From assembly GCA_039184055.1 (NCBI GenBank), contig JBCDBH010000260.1:1-8422 (forward strand): DNA of 8,422 nucleotides, given 5' to 3'. Positions within the stretch are counted from its first letter, which is position 1. Each line of letters starts with the position of its first letter. The position numbers were made by a program, and so were the translations under genes. The notes under the pieces are model-generated. The model ran no database searches. It had not been told where the DNA came from and worked only from the letters and a program-made list of their open reading frames with translations. Below, piece by piece: positions 1-5,999 of the stretch. Source of the DNA: JBCDBH01 sp039184055 (GTDB lineage: Bacteria; Acidobacteriota; Thermoanaerobaculia; Multivoradales; J023).

Positions 1-183
1 AGCCAAGCGTGTGTCGGTTTCAACTGCTTGGATTGTTTCATCCAGTTCATCGGCGACGTACCTTTCGCAAGGTGTCTGCTCGTCAACTATTCGGCACATT
101 GCACGTGTACCGAGTTCGGTCAGGATACGTGCAGTGAAGCGGGCACGTGTGTGTACTTCTGGCAAACCCCGCCATGGCTGTGA
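1..183 (+). CDS. C-terminal fragment of a cysteine-rich protein of unknown function (5' end outside window)
   Basis: The frame beginning at base 1 stays open for 60 codons and stops at TGA 181-183. The fragment has 8 cysteines in 60 residues (fragment positions 4, 9, 12, 25, 34, 36, 44 and 50) and ends in an aromatic, proline-containing tail (VYFWQTPPWL). The clustered cysteines, including C-x4-C-x2-C and C-x-C spacings, suggest disulfide bonds in an exported protein or, less likely, metal binding. The stop overlaps the next gene's ATG at 174 by 10 bases, which fits one transcript with translational coupling; the downstream gene has no visible Shine-Dalgarno of its own. I do not recognise a family. 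The call rests on the open frame, the Cys pattern and the overlap, and a chance open frame cannot be excluded because only the tail is visible. Confidence 0.5.
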   Translation, partial: SQACVGFNCLDCFIQFIGDVPFARCLLVNYSAHCTCTEFGQDTCSEAGTCVYFWQTPPWL

Positions 184-2474
184 TCGTTCGATACGTGCTG
201 ATCGTAGTCGTGCTCGCCTTTTTCGCTCAGTCGGCGGGCGCGGCAAAGCTCGAAGTCTCACTCGAGCCTGGGACCCCAGGCGTCTTTGAAGGGCTGGCGC
301 TCGAAACCTGGCGACTCGAAGCGTATCCGGAGCGAGCCTCGAAGGCGGACGTCCGTGAAAAACAGGTTCGTGAATGTGATTTCACCGAACCATGCAAGCT
401 GCTGCTGGTTCCGGGCGTGTGGTGGCTCCGAGCGAGCTCGGATACGTTGTGGATCGAGTCGCGACAAGTTCTGGTTGCCGACGGTTCGCTCCAGGTGGCG
501 CTTTCGGTGTGGAGATCGGCGCTGATCGAGGGTGTCGTGGTGCCACCGGAAGATACCTCGATGCCGTCCGAGATCTTGGTGCGATTCGAGGAGAGAGCGG
601 CGAAGCTCACGCCGGCTCGGGTTTTGGCGATGCTTGAGGGCGAGGCGGAGCCGGGATCCGTCGAGGGAATCGAATCGTGCCCGATCGACGAGCAAGGTGT
701 CTTTTCGTGTCGCCTTCCCGCCGTGTCGCTGGATCTTCGTTTTCGCGTCGAGCCCTTCGTTTCGCTCTATCGTTGGGATGTCGAGCTGAAGCCGGACCAG
801 GTCGAGAACCTGGGAACGTTCGCGCTCGAACGGGGGGCTTCGGTGGTTGGTTGGGTGGCGACGGAAGATGGTTCGTCGCTGACCGGTGATGCTCGCGTCG
901 AGGTCGTTCCCGCGGCGATGGCGAAGGAGATCGCCAGCGATCGAGATTCGACGGATCGCGTCGTCACGGAGACGGTGCGGCCCCGAGACCATGGCTTCTT
1001 TCATATCGATGGCATGCGGCCGGGCGAGTATCAGGTGACGGCTCAGCAGGAGCCTTACGGTCCGGCGTCGGCGCGCGTCACGGTGTTGCCGAACCGGGAA
1101 GCTCAGCTCGCCAAGCCCCTGATCCTACGATCGTTCGAACAGCTCACTGCGGTGATCGATCCACCCGTCGATCCCACGGGTGAAGCGTGGACGGTATCGT
1201 TGGCGCGGCTCGATGTGTTGCGAAATCGGACCGAGCATGTCGCGACGGTCGAGGCGGGTCTCGATGGCTGGCTCGAGATCGGTGGGCTCGTCACGGGCGA
1301 GTACATGGTGCAGGTGACTCGGCCGACGGGCGCGAGCTGGGCATCCCGACGGATCGTCTTGGGTGAGGAGCCGATGCCGCTGAGCATCGAGTTGGATCAT
1401 GTGGTGGTGAGCGGCAGCGTGTTGCTCGGCGACGAGCCTTTGCCGCATGCCGAGGTCTATTTCGGCACGCGTTTCGGGGCGGTGCGGATCGAGGCGCGCG
1501 CCGATGAAGACGGTGCCTATTCGGCGGTGTTGCCACGCCGAGGGACGTGGAGCGCGACGGTGGCGGCGGAAGAGCCGCGAGTGGAGCGGGAGATACGCAA
1601 TCTGATGGTTGGCGACGCTCCGGAGGTGGAGCTCGACATCGAGCTTCCCGATACCGTGGTTCATGTCGAGGTCGTCGACGGCCAGGGTGAACCGGTGCCA
1701 CACAGCCTCGTCGATGCCGTACCGATCGCCGGTGAGCATCTGGTGTTGCTCTCGAACGTACAGGCCGATGAGCTCGGCCAAGCGACGATTCATGGTCTAT
1801 CGCCCGCGACTTGGGGCTTTTCAGCGCGCTCGGGACGTGATCGGGAATCCGCGGTGGAGCACGTCGACGTGGAGGAAGATCGTGAGCACTCGGGTGTGAC
1901 CTTGGTCTTGGAGGCGAAGCACACCGTTCGGGGTCGGGTGGTGTCGTCGTGGGGGCCGGTGCCTGGAGCGCGAGTATTGATCAGGCCAGCTGGCTCGGTC
2001 GGTGGTTCGGCGGCGCAGGTTCGTTCAGGGGTCGACGGCCGTTTCGAATTCTCGTGGCCCAGCGAGGAAGGCGAAGTCGGCTACGAGATCTACGCTCCGG
2101 GTTTCGCGCTCACGCTCGGCACGACACGGCTCGTGCGTGGAGACGAGCTCGAGCTCGTACCCGCACGTACCGGTGGCACGTTGGTTCTTCCGCCGACCAA
2201 GAGCGACGACCGTTGGGCCGACGCGGCGACCTCGATTCGTCACGCCGGTGTGGGAATCTCCCATGCGACCCTTGTGAGATGGGCACGTGAGCAAGAGGGC
2301 GGGGGCGTGGCGGCGGGCCGGCTGGTGGTGCCTCAGGTTGTTGCCGGGCCATGGGAGATCTGCCAGGTGTCGATGCGTGGTGATGGCGCCCTGCCGAGCG
2401 ATTGCCAGCGTGGCACGCTGCAGCCGCTCGGGTTCCTCGACTTGAGTCGTTCGGAGGATGCTTCGGACGAGTAA
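174..2474 (+). CDS. Secreted multi-domain protein with carboxypeptidase-regulatory-like (Ig-like beta) domains
   Basis: A 766-residue protein. I chose ATG 174 over in-frame GTG 147 because it opens directly on a signal peptide: VIVRYVLIVVVLAFFAQ is hydrophobic and AGA-A around residues 21-24 gives a cleavage site. No Shine-Dalgarno is visible, so coupling to the overlapping upstream frame is likely. The mature part is a string of beta-sandwich modules resembling carboxypeptidase regulatory-like or CnaB-type domains, with recurring units such as IEGVVV (118-123), IDGMRPGEYQVTA (278-290), IGGLVTGEYMVQVTR (369-383), VSGSVLLGDEPLPHAEV (412-428), VHVEVVDGQGEPVPHSLV (496-513) and VRGRVVSSWGPVPGARVLI (585-603). 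Its only six cysteines form three close pairs (68/74, 169/179 and 730/744), suggesting disulfides in the periplasm or outside the cell. No catalytic motif, C-terminal anchor or sorting signal is seen. The role is unknown; a structural or ligand-binding surface protein is an inference. Confidence 0.85.
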   Translation: MAVIVRYVLIVVVLAFFAQSAGAAKLEVSLEPGTPGVFEGLALETWRLEAYPERASKADVREKQVRECDFTEPCKLLLVPGVWWLRASSDTLWIESRQVLVADGSLQVALSVWRSALIEGVVVPPEDTSMPSEILVRFEERAAKLTPARVLAMLEGEAEPGSVEGIESCPIDEQGVFSCRLPAVSLDLRFRVEPFVSLYRWDVELKPDQVENLGTFALERGASVVGWVATEDGSSLTGDARVEVVPAAMAKEIASDRDSTDRVVTETVRPRDHGFFHIDGMRPGEYQVTAQQEPYGPASARVTVLPNREAQLAKPLILRSFEQLTAVIDPPVDPTGEAWTVSLARLDVLRNRTEHVATVEAGLDGWLEIGGLVTGEYMVQVTRPTGASWASRRIVLGEEPMPLSIELDHVVVSGSVLLGDEPLPHAEVYFGTRFGAVRIEARADEDGAYSAVLPRRGTWSATVAAEEPRVEREIRNLMVGDAPEVELDIELPDTVVHVEVVDGQGEPVPHSLVDAVPIAGEHLVLLSNVQADELGQATIHGLSPATWGFSARSGRDRESAVEHVDVEEDREHSGVTLVLEAKHTVRGRVVSSWGPVPGARVLIRPAGSVGGSAAQVRSGVDGRFEFSWPSEEGEVGYEIYAPGFALTLGTTRLVRGDELELVPARTGGTLVLPPTKSDDRWADAATSIRHAGVGISHATLVRWAREQEGGGVAAGRLVVPQVVAGPWEICQVSMRGDGALPSDCQRGTLQPLGFLDLSRSEDASDE

Positions 2475-2516
2475 GAGCTCGATGTCACGTAAAGGCGGAT
2501 TGCGGACTTCGCAGGG

Positions 2517-2546
2517 AAAAAGAAAAAGGCGGGCCGAAGCCCGCCT
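2517..2546 (-). terminator. Rho-independent terminator of the minus-strand secreted-protein gene
   Basis: Read on the minus strand, this is an 8-bp perfect stem AGGCGGGC / GCCCGCCT closed by a TTCG tetraloop, running into TTTTTCTTTTT. On the plus strand the same hairpin is preceded by the A-tract and followed by CGGTCG, so it should not terminate the plus-strand gene ending at 2474. It begins 24 bases past the TGA of the minus-strand gene (2571-2573). The GC-rich stem, UUCG loop and long U-tract are textbook. No separate terminator for the convergent plus-strand gene is visible in 2475-2516. Confidence 0.93.
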
Positions 2547-2570
2547 CGGTCGATCAGGATGGGTCGCGGT

Positions 2571-4565
2571 TCAGCGACGCTTGTCGACGACGGTGAACGG
2601 AAAGTCACTCCAATCGGAGGCGACGTATTGCTGGCCGTCCCAGGCACCGATGGCGATCCGGCCTTCGGTGGTCGCTCCGCTCGGCACGGTCCACGAGTAG
2701 TGGGTGGTGCCGGGCGAGAGGAAGGGTGAGATCGGCTGGACGGAGTAGCCGTCGTCGTAGAAGACGACGATCTGGGCGTTGGTGGGTAGACCGGCGATGT
2801 CCCATTCGATTCGCTGGGTGGAGCCGGTGGTGAAGGTCTCGGGACCGACCGGGAACGTGATCCCGGCTTTCGGACAGGGATCTTCACCGTTGCCACTGAT
2901 CGCCTTGATCCGGGTGCGCCACCGGTCGTCGATGCCGGCGTATTCGGCGACGCCCCACAGATGGCCGCATTGCCAGTCGTAGCTGGCGCCGCTGTAATCA
3001 CCCCAACGGTTGCGGTTTTGCCCGTCGAGTCGCACGTTTTCTTCGAGCCCCTGTTGATAGAGCTGGTTCGGGCCCGCGTCGTTCACCGGCTGGTTGTCGT
3101 AGAGCTTGAAGCCGGCCGAGGCGAAGATGCCGTCGGGCGTGCCGGTATAGGTGTAGTACACGGCGAGGTGACCGTCCGGCCACGGACCACGCAAGGCCAC
3201 CGCCGGGTACATGTAGTAACGGTCCTGACCCGGCCACAGCAGGTCGGACCACACGACGTTGAGTGCGTCGACGCTGAGTCGGTAGGTGAGCAGAGCGCCG
3301 CTGCGACCATCGTCGTTGAAGTCGGTGGCGAGCGAGAAGATGACGTTGCGGTTGGAGTAGAGCGCATTGTTGCCGACCGCCGCCCAGCCACCGTGGAGCG
3401 GGGTCGCGCCACCGGGTTGTTGCACCGATTGGCCTTGAGCGTCGTAGTCGTCGATGTCGACCACGAAGCGCGACAGGGAGAGACCGGCACCGGAGTGTCG
3501 GTCACCGACGATTCGCCAGAGCAAGGCCTGGTCACCCGAGCCCGAAGCGATGTTCACCAGATAGCTCGAGCGGTCGAAGGCCGAGGTGTGCGCGTGGGCG
3601 ACTTCCGGGCTGAAGGCGAGCGCGCCCGATGGCCATTGGAGATCCTGCCACACCCAGTTGTTGGCCGGACCACCGTTGAACACCTGTGGCGAGATGGCCC
3701 ACAGCTTGGTGCGTTTGTTGCCGCCGGCCCAGAAGTTCATGTTGCCGGTGACGTAGACGCCAAAGGGATCACTGCCCACCGACGCGAAGTCGAACCAGGC
3801 GTCGTCATCACCGAGCGACTCGGCATCGAACCACCACCACCACCAATCACCGAGGGCGTTGCTCGTTTTCGAAACGGCGAGGTAGAAGCGACTGATCTGG
3901 CTGTTGGTGTCGCGACCGAGCACCAGCATCACGTATTTGTTGTGAAACGGGCTCCAGACGATCTTGGGATCGAACAAGAACATCGACGAGGGCTGTGAGA
4001 AGAAGTCGTTGAAGGTTCGGTAGCCCTGCACTTCTGTGCCCAGCTTGTTGTAGATGGTGACGCCGAGGTTCACCGCCTGGACGACGTGTTGCGAGCCGAC
4101 CGCGAGCACCGTGTCGGGAGGGAAGCTCCCCGTGAAGCTCTCGCCGTCGAACTCACGGATGTGCGCGCCTGGGACGAGCGCTCGTGAGGCGACCGCGGCG
4201 GTCGTCGACTCGATGCTGGGCACCGACGGTTGCTCACCACTGTGGTTGGGTAGGTTGATCCGGGGCGACTGCGCCGGGTCCCAACCCCAGCCTTCTTGCG
4301 GTGGTGAGGTCGCTGGTCCGCTGTGAGGTACCGACTCGGGCAGCGTGATCACCGTCGTCGTACGCGCGGGCGGCGCCGGTTGACCGATCGGTGCTCCGGA
4401 GTGGGGCAGCCAGGTGACCGGTGGGCTCGTGGGGCGTGTTTCTCGCCAGATCAAGGGATCGACGGGCGGATCCTGGTCCGCCGGCGGTGGCGGTAGCGAG
4501 GATTGGGCGAGCACCGCACCGAAGGGTTGGATCAGGATCAGGAGAATGAGCAGCAGTTGTTTCAT
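2571..4565 (-). CDS. Secreted protein of unknown function with WGDYS motif and C-terminal Ig-like domain
   Basis: A 664-residue protein. The start ATG at 4565 is set by an AAGGA Shine-Dalgarno (4574-4578, 8-base spacer) and by the signal peptide MKQLLLILLILIQPFGAVLAQ, probably cut near residues 20-21. The same frame is open further upstream but only by running into the neighbouring gene. After the leader comes a Pro/Ser/Thr-rich low-complexity linker (about 23-115). The main domain (about 135-555) contains PPDTVLAVGSQHVVQAVN (149-166), a WWWWW run (241-245) and RWGDYSGAS (520-528) followed by EYAG (541-544); I recall this layout from large secreted proteins of Acidobacteriota and relatives, and a beta-propeller-like fold is an inference. 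Residues about 566-660 look like an Ig-like domain of the Kre9/Knh1-like kind (FPVGPETFTTGSTQRIEWDIAG, then SWTVPSG). It ends at a strong terminator and lies 68 bases behind the cyclophilin-like gene on the same strand. Substrate and activity are unknown. Confidence 0.85.
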   Translation of the reverse strand: MKQLLLILLILIQPFGAVLAQSSLPPPPADQDPPVDPLIWRETRPTSPPVTWLPHSGAPIGQPAPPARTTTVITLPESVPHSGPATSPPQEGWGWDPAQSPRINLPNHSGEQPSVPSIESTTAAVASRALVPGAHIREFDGESFTGSFPPDTVLAVGSQHVVQAVNLGVTIYNKLGTEVQGYRTFNDFFSQPSSMFLFDPKIVWSPFHNKYVMLVLGRDTNSQISRFYLAVSKTSNALGDWWWWWFDAESLGDDDAWFDFASVGSDPFGVYVTGNMNFWAGGNKRTKLWAISPQVFNGGPANNWVWQDLQWPSGALAFSPEVAHAHTSAFDRSSYLVNIASGSGDQALLWRIVGDRHSGAGLSLSRFVVDIDDYDAQGQSVQQPGGATPLHGGWAAVGNNALYSNRNVIFSLATDFNDDGRSGALLTYRLSVDALNVVWSDLLWPGQDRYYMYPAVALRGPWPDGHLAVYYTYTGTPDGIFASAGFKLYDNQPVNDAGPNQLYQQGLEENVRLDGQNRNRWGDYSGASYDWQCGHLWGVAEYAGIDDRWRTRIKAISGNGEDPCPKAGITFPVGPETFTTGSTQRIEWDIAGLPTNAQIVVFYDDGYSVQPISPFLSPGTTHYSWTVPSGATTEGRIAIGAWDGQQYVASDWSDFPFTVVDKRR
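3831..3845. repeat. In-frame (CCA)5 trinucleotide run coding for five tryptophans
   Basis: Five perfect CCA units on the plus strand read as TGG x5 on the minus strand, giving W241-W245 of the 664-residue secreted protein. Five identical codons for the rarest amino acid suggest replication slippage within an aromatic strand of the domain; length changes here would stay in frame. Confidence 0.8.
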
Positions 4566-4633
4566 CGTTTCTTTCCTTGTGGGTTGACGTATCCAGGATG
4601 TGCCGCGACCGCGTCGGGTCGAGGTGTTCCGTG

Positions 4634-5410
4634 TCATCGAGCGATCTCGATCGATTCGATGACGACAGGGTCGGCCATGCGGCCGGATTTGGCTGAGGCA
4701 TCGTCGAGCGGTGCGATCGACAGTCGGTCGAGGAGCTCGAGGCCGCGAGTCACGTGACCGATCACCATCCAGCGGCCGGTTTTTGTCGGTCGGTCGGCGA
4801 CCGAGAAGATCAGCCGTGGCGACGCGGTTTCGGGAGTTGCCGGACGCAGCAGCACCGCGCCTCGGTGCACGGGCTGCGAGTCGAGGCCTGTGCGGTAGAC
4901 GTAGCCGAAACCCTCGTAGAGCTCCTGGCGGCTGACTCCGACCAGAAACGACGGGTCGCGACCGTCGCGCCAGGTGGCGATCCACTCACCAAAGGTCGGG
5001 GTCGGTGGCCGTTGCTTGTCGCGCTGATGGATCGGCATGACCTCGAATTGCACGACGTCCATCGCCTCGCCGAGATTGGCGATCCGGTCACGATCGAGAC
5101 CGAGACGCGTTGCATCGATTTCGATCGCCGTGCCTTCGAGCGCTTCGATCGGCGAGCTGGCGACCAGGCTGTAGGGCTTGGCGTCCTCGAGCGCGAAGCT
5201 CGTGGCGGGTGCGTTGCGGGCAAGCGTGAGCAACCGCTCGACCGCATCGGGCGCGGCGGCGGGGTTGAGCTCGATTTCGATAGTGCCGACGTGAGTCGTC
5301 AGCTGGATACGGGACGTCTCGGGCTGTTCAGCGGCCCGGATCGCGGCGGGGACAAGAAGAAGCGCAACCAGTACAAGGGTCGCGAGGGACGTGCTTCGGA
5401 TCGGGTACAT
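4634..5410 (-). CDS. Secreted cyclophilin-like (peptidyl-prolyl isomerase family) protein, probably catalytically degenerate
   Basis: A 258-residue protein. ATG 5410 is fixed by a strong GGAGGA (5417-5422, 6-base spacer). A signal peptide spans residues 1 to about 27 (LATLVLVALLLVPAAIRAA). The first cyclophilin hairpin is clear: TTHVGTIEIELNPAAAPDAVERLLTLAR (38-65). After a long divergent stretch (about 68-165) the C-terminal core returns: VHRGAVLLRP (181-190), LIFSVADRP (200-208), GRWMVIGHVTRGLELLDRLS (212-231) and DPVVIESIEI (247-256). Active cyclophilins carry FHRxI with a catalytic Arg and a GSQFFI core. Here neither is present: the region after the first hairpin reads SFALEDAKPYS, and SPRLIFSV replaces GSQFFI. 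The fold is therefore likely, but isomerase activity is doubtful. It may act as a periplasmic binding or chaperone protein. It probably shares a transcript with the 664-residue protein downstream. Confidence 0.82.
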   Translation of the reverse strand: MYPIRSTSLATLVLVALLLVPAAIRAAEQPETSRIQLTTHVGTIEIELNPAAAPDAVERLLTLARNAPATSFALEDAKPYSLVASSPIEALEGTAIEIDATRLGLDRDRIANLGEAMDVVQFEVMPIHQRDKQRPPTPTFGEWIATWRDGRDPSFLVGVSRQELYEGFGYVYRTGLDSQPVHRGAVLLRPATPETASPRLIFSVADRPTKTGRWMVIGHVTRGLELLDRLSIAPLDDASAKSGRMADPVVIESIEIAR

Positions 5411-5414
5411 CGGT

Positions 5415-5453
5415 GTTCCTCCGTGGTCGACATGCTGTCTGCCACAGAGGAAC
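5415..5453 (-). promoter_or_regulatory. Hairpin enclosing the Shine-Dalgarno of the cyclophilin-like gene
   Basis: On the minus-strand transcript GTTCCTCTGTGG pairs with CCACGGAGGAAC over 12 positions: 11 Watson-Crick pairs plus one G-U wobble. Inside, a 2x2 internal loop is followed by GACA/TGTC with a GCA triloop. The 3' arm contains the GGAGGA ribosome binding site (5417-5422), and the start ATG lies 4 bases past the stem. The one non-Watson-Crick position is G-U on this strand but C-A on the other, so the structure suits RNA of the downstream gene. There is no U-tract, so it is not a terminator. Masking of the ribosome site (thermometer, protein- or ligand-gated switch) is inference; a DNA palindrome for a regulator is the alternative. 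Confidence 0.5.
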
Positions 5454-5508
5454 GCGCCACCGGTTCCGATCCCCTCACTCGGGTTTTACGATTTGGGAAT
5501 GTGCCCGC

Positions 5509-5868
5509 TCAGGCCGTTTGCGCGGTCTCCGCTTCCTCGGCGAACTTTTGTGCCTTGAAGGCGCTGCCCCAGTTCCGCATGAGGTGCAGGATTTCTTCGA
5601 GGCTCCTACCGAATTCGGTGATCTCGTATTCGACCCGTGGTGGCACCTCGGCGAAGACGTGGCGTGCGATGACGCCGTCGGCTTCGAGCTCGCGGAGCTG
5701 GAGGGTGATCATGCGCTCGGTCGCGTTGGGGGTGAGACGTCGGAGCTCGCCAAAGCGTTTGCGTCCGTCGAGTAGGTGACAGACGAGGATGGGTTTCCAT
5801 CGGCCACCGATGACGCTCAGGGTGGCCTCGACGTCGCAACCTGTTTTCCAACAGTACTTTCGTGCCAT
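5509..5868 (-). CDS. HxlR/DUF24-family winged-helix transcriptional regulator
   Basis: A 119-residue protein that is full length for the family. ATG 5868 has a GAGGAG Shine-Dalgarno with an 8-base spacer. The family signature is complete: CDVEATLSVIGGRWKPILVCHLL (11-33), RKRFGELRRLTPNATERMITLQLRELEADGVIARHVF (36-72, the recognition helix and turn), EVPPRVEYEITEFGRSLEEIL (74-94) and a C-terminal dimerisation helix with NWG (99-101). DUF24 regulators such as YodB, CatR, HypR and QorR sense quinones, aldehydes or disulfide stress through an N-terminal cysteine. C11 sits at the family's conserved position; C6 and C30 are additional. It is divergent from a quinone-oxidoreductase-like gene, the same arrangement as QorR/qor2 of Corynebacterium glutamicum. 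It probably represses that operon and itself through the palindrome between them. The inducer is unknown. Confidence 0.95.
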   Translation of the reverse strand: MARKYCWKTGCDVEATLSVIGGRWKPILVCHLLDGRKRFGELRRLTPNATERMITLQLRELEADGVIARHVFAEVPPRVEYEITEFGRSLEEILHLMRNWGSAFKAQKFAEEAETAQTA

Positions 5869-5898
5869 GGGCTTTGCTCCTCACGAGAAATCGCGCCA

Positions 5899-5927
5899 AT
5901 ACTTACAAAAATGTGGGTACTTGTCGA
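5899..5927 (-). promoter_or_regulatory. Putative promoter of the HxlR regulator gene
   Basis: On the minus strand TCGACA (5922-5927) resembles a -35 box and is followed after 17 bases by AAGTAT (5899-5904) as a weak -10. The 20-base palindrome overlaps the -10 and fills the spacer, so occupancy would block the promoter, consistent with autorepression. The -10 is poor (3 of 6 to consensus), so this is tentative. Confidence 0.35.
5900..5919. promoter_or_regulatory. Putative HxlR operator (imperfect palindrome)
   Basis: TACTTACAAAAATGTGGGTA has dyad symmetry TAC-NN-ACA-N4-TGT-NN-GTA, with six of ten base pairs symmetric about 5909/5910. HxlR-family sites commonly look like TACTTAC...GTAAGTA, and the left arm here matches that half-site exactly. 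It sits between the divergent regulator and oxidoreductase genes, inside one putative promoter and one base from the -35 of the other. Binding is inferred from symmetry, family preference and position. Confidence 0.6.
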
Positions 5928-5949
5928 GAACGTAGAGCGGTCGTAGTCT
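5921..5949 (+). promoter_or_regulatory. Putative promoter of the oxidoreductase operon
   Basis: TTGTCG (5921-5926) and TAGTCT (5944-5949) are spaced by 17 bases and match the sigma-70 -35 at 4 of 6 and the -10 at 3 of 6 positions. This would give a leader of about 45 bases before ATG 6000. The palindrome ends one base upstream of the -35, a position where a bound repressor would hinder RNA polymerase. The match is weak and rests partly on context. Confidence 0.35.
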
Positions 5950-5999
5950 GCATCTCGACACGATGAAGGTGGACGGGACGTATAAACGGGAGATCGACG

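Noticed and set aside
147..173. GTG start nine codons upstream of ATG 174
   Set aside because: It adds residues before a normal signal peptide, lacks a ribosome site, and would lengthen the overlap with the upstream frame.
258..1793. Minus-strand open frames (258-1004 and 1125-1793)
   Set aside because: Antisense to the 766-residue exported protein and Arg/His-rich, without motifs or ribosome sites.
2961..3998. Long plus-strand open frame of 345 codons
   Set aside because: It lies wholly antisense to the 664-residue secreted protein, shows no family motif and has low-complexity Val/Glu/Arg content typical of the complement of high-GC coding sequence.
4606..4621. CGACC/GGTCG stem-loop between the two minus-strand secreted-protein genes
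   Set aside because: Only 5 bp with no U-tract; expected by chance in GC-rich sequence, so not called a terminator.
4566..4985. N-terminal extension of the 664-residue protein
   Set aside because: It would overlap the cyclophilin-like gene in another frame and place the signal peptide internally; AAGGA plus the signal peptide fix ATG 4565.
4754..5779. Plus-strand open frame of 341 codons
   Set aside because: Antisense across both the cyclophilin-like and HxlR genes, which have clear family signatures and ribosome sites; no recognisable domain.
5981..5986. TATAAA as a -10 box for the oxidoreductase operon
   Set aside because: No -35 at proper spacing, and initiation there would begin within a few bases of the ATG, removing the Shine-Dalgarno from the transcript.
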